The notes under the pieces are model-generated. The model was given only the letters and a program-made list of their open reading frames with translations, was not told where the DNA came from and did not search any database. This document shows positions 9,609 to 18,419 of a DNA stretch of 52,477 nt, one piece after another. Origin of the DNA: Clostridia bacterium (GTDB lineage: Bacteria > Bacillota > Clostridia > Christensenellales > CAG-917); contig JAQUST010000010.1 in NCBI GenBank assembly GCA_028710495.1, positions 2,481 through 54,957 on the forward strand, read 5' to 3'. Made by a program: the position numbers and the translations under genes. Each line of letters begins with the position of its first letter. The first letter of the stretch is position 1.

Positions 9609-11204
9609 TTGACAAGCAGTTATACACTTTTGCTTGCTGTGCTAAGTCCCGGTGCTATTGCTGGTATAGCCATTTGCGCGTTCATTGTCGGTGGAGCAAT
9701 TGGGCTATTTGGATATAGATTATATTCACAGAATAAGATAGGCTTAGCAAGAAGGGAAGCGGCAAGAATTTTAGAAGAAGCAAATTTAGAAGCCAAGACA
9801 ATTCGTAAAGAAGGCGAGCTTGAAGCTAAGGAGCAGATGCATAATCTGCGTTCTGAGTTCGAGAAAGAAACAAAAGAACGCCGTGCTGAATTGCAACGCA
9901 CAGAAAATCGACTTGTTCAAAAGGAAACATTTCTTGATAAAAAAGAAGAAACCATTGACAACAAGCAAACTGATTTGGAAAATGCACAAAAATCAATTGA
10001 AGTCACAAAACAAAACTTAAAAGCTATTGAAGAAAAGCTTACTCATGCTCAAGACCTTATGCAAGAAGAACTCGAACGCATTTCCGGTCTCACCAAAGAA
10101 GAAGCATCAGCAAGAATGCGTGAAGAATTGCTTGAGGGCGTAAAGCGTGATAGCGCAAACGAAGCCAAAGAAATTGAATCACAAGCCAAAGAAAACGCAG
10201 AAAAGAAAGCCAAAAATATCGTTTCACTTGCCATTCAAAGATGCGCGGCAGACCACGCGTCAGAAACAACTGTTTCAGTTGTCCCGCTCCCAAGTGATGA
10301 TATGAAAGGCAGAATTATTGGTCGTGTCGGCAGAAATATCCGCGCTTTAGAAAGCGCAACTGGAGTTGACGTTATTATTGATGACACTCCTGATGTTGTC
10401 ACACTTTCAAGTTTTGACCCAATTCGTAGAGAGGTCGCAAGAATCACTTTAGAAAAACTTATTGCAGACGGTCGTATTCATCCTGCACGCATTGAAGAAA
10501 TGGTTGACCGCGTCAAGAAAGAAGTTGACCAGTCAATAAAAGATGCGGGTGAGGAGGCAGTCTTTGAAGCCAATGTTCACGGACTTCATCCTGAACTTGT
10601 CAAACTTTTAGGCAGACTCCGTTATCGCACAAGCTATGGTCAAAATGTTCTCAAGCACTCGCTTGAAGTTGCATTTTTGGCATCAATTATGGCAAGCGAA
10701 CTTGGCGTTGACGTCAAAATCGCAAAACGCGCTGGATTGCTTCATGATATCGGAAAAGCAGTCGACCACGAAATTGAAGGAACTCACATCCAAATCGGTG
10801 TTGATATCGCAAAGAAATACAAAGAATCTCCAGCAGTTATTCATGCTATCGCAGCTCACCACGGTGATGTCGAAGCTGAAACCATTGAAGCAGTGCTTGT
10901 TCAGGCGGCAGATGCGATTTCAAGTGCAAGACCGGGAGCGAGACGTGAATCTCTTGAAAACTATGTCAGAAGAATTGAGAATATTGAAACGATTGCCAAT
11001 TCATTCGAAGGTGTTGAACAGTCGTTTGCAATTCAAGCGGGCAGAGAAATTAGAGTTATGGTCAAACCTGAAAAGGTCAATGACTCTGCAACAATTTTCC
11101 TAGCCAAAGAAATTGCGTCGAAACTTGAAAGCGAACTCGAATATCCAGGTCAAATCAAGGTTAGCGTAATAAGAGAAATAAGAAGTGTTGAGTATGCAAA
11201 GTAA
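9609..11204 (+). CDS. rny: Ribonuclease Y
   Basis: Membrane-tethered endoribonuclease that starts bulk mRNA decay in Firmicutes. The 531 residues show the standard layout: an N-terminal transmembrane helix (about 8-35), a long charged coiled coil (about 40-210), a KH RNA-binding domain (about 220-285, [15 protein letters not shown]) and an HD phosphohydrolase domain with H379-D380 (HDIGKA). I start at TTG 9609, eight bases after GGAGG (9596-9600), not at the in-frame TTG 9594, which overlaps that ribosome site. Two strong promoters precede it. The next gene starts inside its last codons, so it is co-transcribed with the peptidase gene. Confidence 0.96.
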   Translation: MTSSYTLLLAVLSPGAIAGIAICAFIVGGAIGLFGYRLYSQNKIGLARREAARILEEANLEAKTIRKEGELEAKEQMHNLRSEFEKETKERRAELQRTENRLVQKETFLDKKEETIDNKQTDLENAQKSIEVTKQNLKAIEEKLTHAQDLMQEELERISGLTKEEASARMREELLEGVKRDSANEAKEIESQAKENAEKKAKNIVSLAIQRCAADHASETTVSVVPLPSDDMKGRIIGRVGRNIRALESATGVDVIIDDTPDVVTLSSFDPIRREVARITLEKLIADGRIHPARIEEMVDRVKKEVDQSIKDAGEEAVFEANVHGLHPELVKLLGRLRYRTSYGQNVLKHSLEVAFLASIMASELGVDVKIAKRAGLLHDIGKAVDHEIEGTHIQIGVDIAKKYKESPAVIHAIAAHHGDVEAETIEAVLVQAADAISSARPGARRESLENYVRRIENIETIANSFEGVEQSFAIQAGREIRVMVKPEKVNDSATIFLAKEIASKLESELEYPGQIKVSVIREIRSVEYAK

Positions 11205-11889
11205 TATTATTAAAACGCAAGAAGAAATTGAGATAATCAAAAGAAGTGCAAAAATAGTGGATGAATGTTTTGACCGTGTTTTGAAAGAAACTCATTTAGG
11301 AATGACCGAAATTGAGCTTTCCGATTTTATCACAAAAACTATGGTTGAACTCGGCGCGCAGGGCTTGTCATTTGACACGATTGCAGCATTTGGCGAAAAC
11401 GGATGCGAGCCTCATCATATTCCAACTGAACGCGCACTTATAGAAGGTGATATGGTCACCATTGATATGGGCGCGATACTTGATAATTATTGTTCGGATT
11501 TCACAAGGACTTTTGCGCTTGGCAATCCAAGTGCTAAAATGCTTGAAATATATGAAACAGTCAAGGGCTCACATGCTGCAGGACTTAAAGCTGTCAAAGC
11601 TGGAATAAGATGCTTTGACATTGATAAGGAATGTAGAGACTATATTGCAGAAAAAGGATATGGCGAAGCTTTTATTCACGGAACTGGTCACGGCGTTGGA
11701 CTTTTGATTCACGAAGCTCCAACTCTCAATACGAAAAGTGAAGAGGTTTTGGAAAACGGAATGGTTGTCACCATCGAACCCGGAATTTATATCAAAGATT
11801 TGGGCGGAGTGAGAATTGAAGATATGATGATAGTTGGGGAGAGCGAACCGCTCTCAAGACATACTCGCGAACTTATCATATTGAAATAA
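11194..11889 (+). CDS. M24 metallopeptidase, Xaa-Pro aminopeptidase-type catalytic domain only
   Basis: A 231-residue pita-bread-fold metallopeptidase with all five metal ligands: D91 and D102 (DMGA..SDFTRT), H166 (GTGHGVG), E195 (TIEPGIY) and E209 (VRIED). The motifs SFDTIAAFG and GGVRIED and the place directly before efp match the PepP/PepQ group rather than MetAP (compare papA-efp in Bacillus). The N-terminal creatinase-like domain of about 120 residues is missing, and the rny gene occupies that space. Starts at 11185 (GTG) and 11188 (TTG) are possible; I prefer ATG 11194. It overlaps rny by 11 bases. It may have changed substrate preference toward simple N-terminal Met or Pro peptides. 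Confidence 0.85.
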   Translation: MQSNIIKTQEEIEIIKRSAKIVDECFDRVLKETHLGMTEIELSDFITKTMVELGAQGLSFDTIAAFGENGCEPHHIPTERALIEGDMVTIDMGAILDNYCSDFTRTFALGNPSAKMLEIYETVKGSHAAGLKAVKAGIRCFDIDKECRDYIAEKGYGEAFIHGTGHGVGLLIHEAPTLNTKSEEVLENGMVVTIEPGIYIKDLGGVRIEDMMIVGESEPLSRHTRELIILK

Positions 11890-11960
11890 AACATAAGAAA
11901 TAAATTTAGAATCTATACAGGAGGACTTGTCTTCAGAATATCGAGGACAAAAGGAACAAT

Positions 11961-12527
11961 ATGGCTCAAATATCAGCAGGCGAATTTAGAAAAGGCGTAA
12001 CATTCCAAATGGACAACAACATTATGGTTATTATTGATTTCCAACATGTTAAACCTGGCAAAGGCGCTGCTTTCGTAAGAACAAAAATGAGAAATGTCGT
12101 GAACGGTTCAGTGTTGGAAAAAACCTTCAACCCAACTGAAAAGTTTGAACTGGCTCGTATCGACACACGCACAATGGAATATCTTTACTCTGATGGTGAA
12201 TTGTATTATTTTATGGATGTTGAATCCTATGAACAAATCCCACTCAACAAAGTACAGGTTGAAAATGCATTGAACTTTGTAAAAGAGAATATGCAAGTCA
12301 CTATGAAATTCTTCAATGGCGCACCTTTCTCAGTTGAACCACCAAACTTTGTCGAATTGCTAATCACATTCTGCGAACCAGGCGTTCGAGGTGACACAGC
12401 AACACAAGGTACAAAACCAGCTACACTTGAAACTGGATATGTTGTGCAAGTGCCGTTCTTCATCAATCAAGGCGAAACAATCCGTATTGATACCCGCACT
12501 GGAGAATATATGTCTAGAGTTAATTAG
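11961..12527 (+). CDS. efp: Elongation factor P
   Basis: Translation factor that relieves ribosome stalling at consecutive prolines. The 188-residue length and three beta-barrel domains fit the family. The tip loop is [12 protein letters not shown] with the candidate modified lysine K34. The C-terminal [25 protein letters not shown] block is canonical. AAAGGA precedes ATG 11961. The gene is followed by a terminator that separates it from spoIIIAA. Confidence 0.97.
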   Translation: MAQISAGEFRKGVTFQMDNNIMVIIDFQHVKPGKGAAFVRTKMRNVVNGSVLEKTFNPTEKFELARIDTRTMEYLYSDGELYYFMDVESYEQIPLNKVQVENALNFVKENMQVTMKFFNGAPFSVEPPNFVELLITFCEPGVRGDTATQGTKPATLETGYVVQVPFFINQGETIRIDTRTGEYMSRVN

Positions 12528-12617
12528 TTGAGTATGCACGATTGCTAAATCATTTGTGATAAAGCATAATCACAATATTTTGTGATAAGGAATTAAAGAA
12601 TATTTTGTAAGAATTTG

Positions 12618-12646
12618 ACGCTTCGCGATATAGTGAAGCGTTTTTT
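12618..12646 (+). terminator. Intrinsic terminator of efp
   Basis: A 7-bp stem (12618-12624 with 12635-12641) followed by a T-run (12641-12646). It ends 13 bases before the likely spoIIIAA start and argues against the longer spoIIIAA reading from TTG 12615. Confidence 0.75.
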
Positions 12647-12654
12647 CATACCTT
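12627..12654 (+). promoter_or_regulatory. Possible sigma-E-type promoter of spoIIIA
   Basis: GATATA (12627-12632), 14-bp spacer, CATACCTT (12647-12654), resembling the mother-cell sigma-E pattern (-35 with ATA, -10 CATACA-T). A start site about 7 bases downstream would fall at or very near ATG 12660. The spoIIIA operon is sigma-E dependent in Bacillus, which supports the reading, but the match is imperfect. Confidence 0.4.
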
Positions 12655-12659
12655 TTAGT

Positions 12660-13601
12660 ATGTTTGAAGCACTATTGAAAAAAGGGTTGCTATCTGCAAT
12701 AAAAAGGGAATATCAACTTTCATCATTAACTGAAATCCGACTTAGAGTTGGACGACCTGTTGTGGTTGAGACAACAAATAAACGCGGAGTTGTTTATCTG
12801 GACAGCGGACTCCCTTGCAAAGCTACAAAAGCAGATATCGAATTTGCTCTTGCTGTTGCAAGCGGGCATTCTGTTTACGCTGTAAATGATGACTTGGTGC
12901 GTGGTTTCTTGCATTATGAAGGTGGTGTGAGGATTGGAGCATGCGGAGACGGCGTTGTTGAAAAAGGTGATGTGCTTGCGCTCAAATCAATAAATTATTT
13001 AATTCTAAGACTTCCTCACGAAGTCAAGGGTTGTGCAGACAAGGTTTTCTCGATGCTTAAGAAACGGGATTCAAAAAGTGCGCTTATCGTATCTCCGCCT
13101 GCGTGCGGCAAAACAACAATGCTTCGAGAGCTTGCAAGATTGTTTTCTGCAGAGTGCAACACACTCATAATTGATGAAAGATTTGAGATTGCGGCATCAA
13201 TGGACGGTTGCGCTACTCTTGATATAGGAGATTGTGATGTGGTCTCGGGAGTAAGCAAGACGGTTGCATACGAAAATACAATCCGTGCGATGAGTCCGGA
13301 GCTTATTGTAACTGATGAACTGTTTCGTGAGGCGGAAGTGCGCGCTGTTTTAGATATTGTGCGCAGTGGCGTAGGGGTGCTTGCATCGGTTCACGCAAGG
13401 GACATCGAAGCATTGAAAAAAAGTGTTGTATTTGCGCCTCTGCTTGAAGTTTTTGATTGCTATGTAGTGCTTGGCAAAAACCCTGTCGGAACAATCAAGC
13501 AAATACTGTTTTCAGATGATGAACTTACAACATTGAAAATGAATGGCAGGACAACACATAGTGAAATGATGAAAAGCAATTTTGAGGTGAAAGATGATTA
13601 G
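12660..13601 (+). CDS. spoIIIAA: Stage III sporulation protein AA (ATPase)
   Basis: Secretion-type ATPase thought to power the SpoIIIA-SpoIIQ channel between mother cell and forespore. The protein of about 313 residues has the family opening EIRLRVGRP (25-33), a P-loop PPACGKTT (146-153; the residue before PP is Ser where Gly is usual), the LIIDERFEIA segment and VTDELFR. I start at ATG 12660, which places EIRLR about 25 residues in, as in relatives. No ribosome site is visible before it, and the terminator of efp ends just upstream. It overlaps spoIIIAB by 8 bases. Confidence 0.9.
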   Translation: MFEALLKKGLLSAIKREYQLSSLTEIRLRVGRPVVVETTNKRGVVYLDSGLPCKATKADIEFALAVASGHSVYAVNDDLVRGFLHYEGGVRIGACGDGVVEKGDVLALKSINYLILRLPHEVKGCADKVFSMLKKRDSKSALIVSPPACGKTTMLRELARLFSAECNTLIIDERFEIAASMDGCATLDIGDCDVVSGVSKTVAYENTIRAMSPELIVTDELFREAEVRAVLDIVRSGVGVLASVHARDIEALKKSVVFAPLLEVFDCYVVLGKNPVGTIKQILFSDDELTTLKMNGRTTHSEMMKSNFEVKDD

Positions 13602-14091
13602 TCTTTTGGCAGGCGGACTGCTTGCGGTTGGTTCATCACTTATAGGTATTGCTGTCCGCCGACACTATCGACAGCGCCACGAAATTTACTTTGAAATTTG
13701 CGGATTTATTGTGCTTTTGAAAAATGAGATATCATTTTTGAAGACACCTTTGAAAGCTGTTATAAACGAATTCGCAGAGGGCAGGAAAGGAATAACAGTG
13801 AATGCTTTGAAAAAATATAGCGATGACCTCGACCACGGAAAAATTGATAACAATTATGCGGAAACCCTTGAACTGTCTCCGCTCAATATAAAGGAGAAAA
13901 ATGAGCTTGCCAAATTCTTGCGTTCACTTGGCAAGCTCCCGATGAAAGAGCAACTTGGAGAGCTGGCAAATTTTGAAGCAAAGTTTTCTGAGTTGGAAAA
14001 AAAGACGGCGGAAGAAAGCAAACGTCTTGGCGGAATGTACTTTAAGTTGTGCGTACTGCTTGGAATTGCATTGATGGTCGTTGTGATGTAG
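13594..14091 (+). CDS. spoIIIAB: Stage III sporulation protein AB
   Basis: Membrane component of the SpoIIIA channel with resemblance to type II secretion F-like parts. The 165 residues begin with an N-terminal hydrophobic segment (about 3-20), then a charged helical region (EICGFIVLLKNEISFLKTPL), and end with a C-terminal hydrophobic helix. Length and layout match the family. GAGGTGA precedes ATG 13594 and the start overlaps the end of spoIIIAA. A 127-bp gap follows before spoIIIAC, longer than usual in this operon. Confidence 0.88.
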   Translation: MISLLAGGLLAVGSSLIGIAVRRHYRQRHEIYFEICGFIVLLKNEISFLKTPLKAVINEFAEGRKGITVNALKKYSDDLDHGKIDNNYAETLELSPLNIKEKNELAKFLRSLGKLPMKEQLGELANFEAKFSELEKKTAEESKRLGGMYFKLCVLLGIALMVVVM

Positions 14092-14218
14092 TCAAAAGAT
14101 GTGTTATTGGCTAAATTGATATCTAATGGAAAATTAAAAACTTAGAACTGAGTATAAAATTGCTGAACAAAAAAATGACAGCAATACTTAAAGCCTGGCG
14201 TTTGTAAAGGAGGTGTTG

Positions 14219-14416
14219 ATGAACATAAGCATAATTTTCAAAATTGCGGGGATTGGAATCTTGACCGCTATAGTTGCGCTTATTTTGAAAAAAAGCGACA
14301 AAGAAGAAATCGCCACCTTTGCGACTCTTGCAGGGCTTATCATTGTTATTCTCCTGATTATTGACATGCTTGGCGGTTTGTTCGACACAATAAAGTCGAT
14401 TTTTTCATTGTACTGA
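14219..14416 (+). CDS. spoIIIAC: Stage III sporulation protein AC
   Basis: Small membrane protein of the mother-cell half of the feeding-tube channel. It has 65 residues and two hydrophobic helices (about 4-24 and 36-58) around the short charged loop KKSDKEEIA, as in the family. The start is ATG 14219 after AAAGGAGG (14206-14213); in-frame GTG 14213 and TTG 14216 overlap or abut that site. It overlaps spoIIIAD by one base. Confidence 0.9.
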   Translation: MNISIIFKIAGIGILTAIVALILKKSDKEEIATFATLAGLIIVILLIIDMLGGLFDTIKSIFSLY

Positions 14417-14808
14417 TGATATTCAAATTGATATCAATCGGAATAATAGGTGCACTTTTGGTGACACTTTTGCGCACTGCCAAACCAGAATTTGCAGCAC
14501 TTGCAGCTATTGGTACGGGAGTGGTCATTGTCATTATTTTGGTCAACTCTTTGAGTAGTGCAGTGCTTGCTTTTGACCAGATTGTCGAAAAGAGTGGTTT
14601 GTCAATGGAGATGTTTTCGGCGGTTCTGAAGATCATTGGCATTGGTTATCTCACTGAGTACTCAGCTAGTATATGTGAGGACGCAGGTTGCGCATCTATC
14701 GCGCAAAAGCTGCAAATTGGCGGGAAATTAACCATATTTTTGATGAGCATAAGCATCGTCACAACACTGCTTGAAGCTGTTTCGAGTTTACTTGCGTTGG
14801 TGAATTGA
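14416..14808 (+). CDS. spoIIIAD: Stage III sporulation protein AD
   Basis: Membrane protein of the SpoIIIA complex, 130 residues, hydrophobic almost throughout, with the family blocks ALAAIGTGVVIV and GYLTEYSASICEDAG. The start overlaps the spoIIIAC stop (TGATG) and its own stop overlaps the next start, showing tight translational coupling AC-AD-AE. Confidence 0.92.
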   Translation: MIFKLISIGIIGALLVTLLRTAKPEFAALAAIGTGVVIVIILVNSLSSAVLAFDQIVEKSGLSMEMFSAVLKIIGIGYLTEYSASICEDAGCASIAQKLQIGGKLTIFLMSISIVTTLLEAVSSLLALVN

Positions 14809-16091
14809 TGAAAAAAATAGCGTCAAAAAAGCAAAATAAATTCCTACAGCCTTTATTTAATATGCGTTGTAGAAAAAAGCATCAAAAAATATTTTTTGGT
14901 TTTTTTGAAATTGCTTTAGTTTTTTTGGTATTGACAATGACATTTTTTGCCGTTGATTTTTCTGCAAAATCCAACACTGTAGCGAGTGCAGAAAGCACAG
15001 AAGAACAGCTCGGAGAATCAGTTGAAAATGGTATTTCAAATCTTGATACAGATTCTTTTGACCGCTTTTTGAAAAGCCTATTAGAAGAACAACAAAGAGC
15101 ATTAAGTTTTTCTAGTGTAAAAGAAATTTTAATAAAAATTGCGAGCGGTGAAAATAGCGATTTTTTTGGTACTTTTTTAAGTTTGATTTGGGAGTGTTTT
15201 GCAACGTATTTTTTAGGCTTTATCCCAATGTTTTTAAGCATTATAATAATTGTGATTTTGCAGTCAATTTTGTCGGGAATGACTTCGGGATTTAAGAAGC
15301 AGTCAACAGGTGAAATTATTCATTTTGTGTGTTACTCGGCTATCATAGTTATGTTGCTTGTTGGCATCACGAATATAATCATTTCGACCACTAAAACTGT
15401 CCAGAATATGACACAGTTTGCGGAAATAATTTTTCCGATTTTGCTTACACTTTTATCCGCTGTCGGAGGCGTTTCTTCTGCCGCAATTTATGCTCCTCTC
15501 ATGGCAGGTTTCTCCAACATAATTATTCAAATAATAAATGTCGTAATTATGCCTGCTTTTATTGCGACAATAGTTTTTTCTGTAGTAGGCAATATTTCAA
15601 AAAATGTAAAGCTTGACAAATTGACAAAACTTTTCAAAAGCGGGGCGGGATGGCTATTAGGAATTGTGTTCGGACTGTTTATGGCTTTTGTCACAACTCA
15701 GGGAATTGTGGCGTCGACTTATGACGGAATAGGATTTTCAGCGGCGAAGTTTGCGCTGTCAAGTTATGTGCCAATATTGGGTGGCTATTTGTCCGACGGT
15801 TTTGACCTTGTGGCGGCAAGCCTTGTGCTTGTCAAAAACTCAGTTGGATTGGTTGCAGTCGTGACACTGCTGTCAATAGTTCTTTTCCCTATTCTCAAGA
15901 CTGTTGTGTTTGTGCTGTGCTTGAAGCTTACAAGCGCCATTGTCGAACCGCTAGGAAATGAGCGTGTTACATCTTTAATGCATTCGCTGTCGAAAAATAT
16001 GTCGCTACTCATTGCGGCTCTTGCGGGCGTTGGATTTATGTTCTTTGTGATATTGTTGTTGATTCTTAGCAGCTGTAATATGGGATTGTAA
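14808..16091 (+). CDS. spoIIIAE: Stage III sporulation protein AE
   Basis: Large multispanning membrane protein of the SpoIIIA complex. The 427 residues have an N-terminal hydrophobic signal/anchor (about 28-48), then a polar extracytoplasmic segment, then about seven membrane helices from residue 120 on. Typical blocks are FPILLTLLSAVGG and GWLLGIVFGLFMAFVTTQG. The start is ATG 14808 overlapping the spoIIIAD stop; TTG 14805 is an alternative. It is followed by an unusual 533-bp gap with repeats before spoIIIAF. Confidence 0.93.
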   Translation: MKKIASKKQNKFLQPLFNMRCRKKHQKIFFGFFEIALVFLVLTMTFFAVDFSAKSNTVASAESTEEQLGESVENGISNLDTDSFDRFLKSLLEEQQRALSFSSVKEILIKIASGENSDFFGTFLSLIWECFATYFLGFIPMFLSIIIIVILQSILSGMTSGFKKQSTGEIIHFVCYSAIIVMLLVGITNIIISTTKTVQNMTQFAEIIFPILLTLLSAVGGVSSAAIYAPLMAGFSNIIIQIINVVIMPAFIATIVFSVVGNISKNVKLDKLTKLFKSGAGWLLGIVFGLFMAFVTTQGIVASTYDGIGFSAAKFALSSYVPILGGYLSDGFDLVAASLVLVKNSVGLVAVVTLLSIVLFPILKTVVFVLCLKLTSAIVEPLGNERVTSLMHSLSKNMSLLIAALAGVGFMFFVILLLILSSCNMGL

Positions 16092-16212
16092 AATTCAAAA
16101 TCGGTTTTGTTGAATTATTGATGTATAGAGAAAAATGCGAACATAAAATAAGATTTGAAAAAACAAGGCAAAGAAGTAAAAAATAGGAAATGAAGAAATG
16201 TAGAAATGCAGA

Positions 16213-16332
16213 GAAGCGGAAAAGCAGAGAAGCGGAAAAGCGGAAAAGCAGAGAAGCAGAGAAGCGGAAAAGCGGAAAAGCAGAGAAGCAGAAAAACAAA
16301 GAAGCAGAGAAGTGGAAAAGCAGAAAGGCAGT
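16213..16332. repeat. 8-bp tandem repeat, about 15 units
   Basis: Fifteen consecutive octamers of the form RAAGCRGA, nearly pure purine apart from one C per unit, lie between spoIIIAE and spoIIIAF. Because 8 is not a multiple of 3, any translation cycles with a 24-base period, which explains the Lys/Glu/Arg-rich and Phe/Ser-rich open frames seen here on both strands. Confidence 0.9.
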
Positions 16333-16596
16333 AAGAAACAAAACGGCGCGAACAGTTGTCCGCGCCGAGCCTGTCGAGTTACCCGCAAGGCATAAGTTAA
16401 TAATAGTGTATGTAATAATTCAATAATTGTCAACTAATTATGAAAATATCCGCTGTGTGATTCGACGTTCACAAAAATAATTTCATAATAGTCGGGTGCG
16501 GCAGCGCCGTACGACTTAAAACACACGGCAGCGCGCGACCAAGGATTTACAACGAATAAACAGATAAGCAGAGAAGCAGAAAAACAAAGAAGCAGA
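16278..16596. repeat. 31-bp direct repeats flanking a 257-bp palindrome-rich segment
   Basis: The same 31 bases occur at 16278-16308 (inside the octamer array) and at 16566-16596. The segment between them is richer in GC than its surroundings. It contains a 7-bp GC-rich hairpin (16344-16350 with 16361-16367), an inverted repeat (16437-16445 with 16481-16489) and a third hairpin around 16491-16515. No transposase or long ORF is present. It could be a small non-autonomous mobile element or a repeat expansion with an insertion. With the octamers it makes up the 16092-16624 gap. Confidence 0.7.
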
Positions 16597-16624
16597 AAAC
16601 AAACTAAAAAGAGGAGGTGAGAAA

Positions 16625-17125
16625 ATGTCTAGTTGGGTGCTCAGTATTGTCGGAGTTGTTTGTCTCGGAGTTCTGCTTGATTTAATTGTTCCCGAAGGAC
16701 AGACAAACAAATATATCAAGGGTGTGTTCGCACTGCTTGTTATTTTTGTTATTATTTCTCCGCTTCCAAAACTTGTCGGAAAAAATATTGATTTTTCTTT
16801 TACGCAATCATCTTACGAAACGGACAAAGACTATTTGTTGGCTGTAGAGGAAATGAAAATTGAGAACAAAGAGAATACCTTGGAAAATTTGCTTTTGACA
16901 AGTGGCTATGAAGCGGAAGTAACAATCTTAACTTCATCGACAAATCAAGATTCGCAAAACAATTCAGAAATTATATCTATGTCGAAAATTGACAATGTTC
17001 AAATTGTTTTGTCACAGGAAGTTCTCAATGAAGCTGATATGAATATATTTATTGCAAGTATAAAAACTCTCGCCTCAAGGCTGTTTGAGATTGAAGAGGA
17101 CGCGGTTGATGTAGTGTGGGGGTAA
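16625..17125 (+). CDS. spoIIIAF: Stage III sporulation protein AF
   Basis: Component of the SpoIIIA complex, 166 residues. Two N-terminal hydrophobic helices (about 5-22 and 34-50, LLDLIVPEGQTNKYIKGVF between them) are the family hallmark. A soluble C-terminal domain with ring-building-motif character follows (NVQIVLS...SRLFEIEEDAVDVVWG). AGGAGGTGA precedes ATG 16625. The gene stands 533 bp after spoIIIAE, so it may need readthrough or its own promoter. Confidence 0.88.
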   Translation: MSSWVLSIVGVVCLGVLLDLIVPEGQTNKYIKGVFALLVIFVIISPLPKLVGKNIDFSFTQSSYETDKDYLLAVEEMKIENKENTLENLLLTSGYEAEVTILTSSTNQDSQNNSEIISMSKIDNVQIVLSQEVLNEADMNIFIASIKTLASRLFEIEEDAVDVVWG

Positions 17126-17127
17126 CT

Positions 17128-17571
17128 ATGGAAATTGAGGATAAACGCAAAATTGGTGCTTTCTCAAAACTAAAAAACAATGCAGTTTTGAAGAAACTTA
17201 AAAAAGTGAAGAATATTGAATTCATTGCTTGCGTATTTATATTAGCGATAGCACTACTACTTTATTCGGTGGTTAGCAATGCGAACTCAAACATAAGCGA
17301 TACAACCGCAAGTACGACAAGCAGCGAAAGCGCAACAGATATTGAGTCAAGACTAGCGAGCATACTCTCACAGATTGACGGAGCGGGGAATGTAAGCGTC
17401 ATGGTGACGTATTGTGATGAAGTCCTGGGCGGAGACTCAAAGAAGATTAGCGGTGTTATCGTGGTCGCTAGTGGCGCAGATGATATAGGCGTGAGACTGG
17501 AATTGATGCAGGCTGTTGAAACCGCGCTAAGTATTGATGCAAAACTTGTTGATGTTTTTACTAAAAAATAA
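17128..17571 (+). CDS. spoIIIAG: Stage III sporulation protein AG
   Basis: Ring-forming component of the channel in the intermembrane space. The 147 residues start with a basic cytoplasmic stretch, one membrane helix (about 33-52) and a Ser/Thr linker. A ring-building domain follows (DIESRLASILSQIDGAGNVSVMVTY...), ending with the GVIVVASGADD..VRLELMQAVETAL block typical of SpoIIIAG. I start at ATG 17128 because GGGGG lies just before it; GTG 17116 would overlap spoIIIAF. A 199-bp gap without recognisable features separates it from spoIIIAH. Confidence 0.9.
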   Translation: MEIEDKRKIGAFSKLKNNAVLKKLKKVKNIEFIACVFILAIALLLYSVVSNANSNISDTTASTTSSESATDIESRLASILSQIDGAGNVSVMVTYCDEVLGGDSKKISGVIVVASGADDIGVRLELMQAVETALSIDAKLVDVFTKK

Positions 17572-17770
17572 ATGTAAGAATAAAATACGCAATAATTTTT
17601 ATAAAACTATAAAAGCAATCTGCCAGAGATGAAAACAAGAATTGTTTTGTTGATGAGAAGAATACCAAATGCTACGAAGATTAGATTTGTATGAGTTCTC
17701 AAAAGAAAAAGCCAAATTACATTTGGACAAGTAAAATCAAAAGGAACAAACACAGTTCAAGGAGGGTGTT

Positions 17771-18256
17771 ATGAAAATGAAGATAAACAAAAAAAAGGTT
17801 TTGGTTTTGGTGGCTATGGTGTTACTTCTCGTTGCAACGGGTGTACTCAACTGGGCGCTCAACAATAATCTTTTAACAGACAGAGAAGTGTCAGGTGAAG
17901 CCACGATTGAAACATTCTTCTCGGCTTACCGCACAGATCGGTCGGCGACGCGCGAAGAGGAATTTTTGTATCTAGATGCAATTCTAGCTTCTGAAAACTC
18001 ATCTGAAACCGCAAAAACAGCTGCTGAAACACAAAAAATTGAGATTACTCAGCGGATGGAAAACGAATTGGTTTTGGAAGGACTTGTCAAAGCAAAGGGA
18101 TTCCCGGATGCAGTGGTTACTATGACGAGTTCAAATGTCAATGTGGTTGTCAATACCGCAGAACTCACTCCAGAACAGGCTGCACAAATATATGACATTA
18201 TAACTTCGGAGACATCATATACAGCATCTAATGTAAGAATAATACCCTACAACTAA
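17771..18256 (+). CDS. spoIIIAH: Stage III sporulation protein AH
   Basis: Mother-cell membrane protein whose extracellular ring domain pairs with forespore SpoIIQ to form the channel. The 161 residues have one N-terminal membrane helix (about 9-28, VLVLVAMVLLLVATGVLNWAL) and the YscJ/FliF-like domain with ENELVLEGLVKAKGFPDAVV and ELTPEQAAQIYDI. The VLNWAL..NNLL segment is characteristic. CAAGGAGGGTG precedes ATG 17771. A terminator follows within 10 bases and ends the sporulation operon. No spoIIQ is in the window. Confidence 0.92.
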   Translation: MKMKINKKKVLVLVAMVLLLVATGVLNWALNNNLLTDREVSGEATIETFFSAYRTDRSATREEEFLYLDAILASENSSETAKTAAETQKIEITQRMENELVLEGLVKAKGFPDAVVTMTSSNVNVVVNTAELTPEQAAQIYDIITSETSYTASNVRIIPYN

Positions 18257-18264
18257 AAAGATTG

Positions 18265-18290
18265 CGGCGCGAAGTGCGCCGTTTTCTTTT
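18265..18290 (+). terminator. Intrinsic terminator of the spoIIIA operon
   Basis: CGGCGC (18265-18270), loop GAAGT, GCGCCG (18276-18281), then a T-rich tract TTTTCTTTT. Confidence 0.88.
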
Positions 18291-18307
18291 AGATGAAAAG
18301 GAATGGT

Positions 18308-18340
18308 CAATAACGAACACAAAATTTGTGTTCGTTATTG
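18308..18340. terminator. Perfect 16-bp inverted repeat, second terminator-like hairpin
   Basis: 18308-18323 is exactly complementary to 18325-18340 with one central base, and TTTT follows. It could reinforce termination after spoIIIAH or be an operator upstream of the asp23 promoter. Confidence 0.6.
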
Positions 18341-18371
18341 TTTTGAAGGAATAAGAATTGAATCAATTTGT

Positions 18372-18400
18372 TTGTATATTATAAAACTATATGCTATAAT
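18372..18400 (+). promoter_or_regulatory. Sigma-A-type promoter of asp23-nusB-folD
   Basis: TTGTAT (18372-18377), 17-bp spacer, TATAAT (18395-18400), 20 bases before the asp23 start. Confidence 0.7.
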
Positions 18401-18419
18401 ATTGCAAACGGAGGTCGCT

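Noticed and set aside
16066-16433. Open frames coding Lys/Glu-rich (+) or Phe/Ser-rich (-) peptides
   Set aside because: They are the direct translation of the octamer array; no ribosome site at a useful distance and no family.
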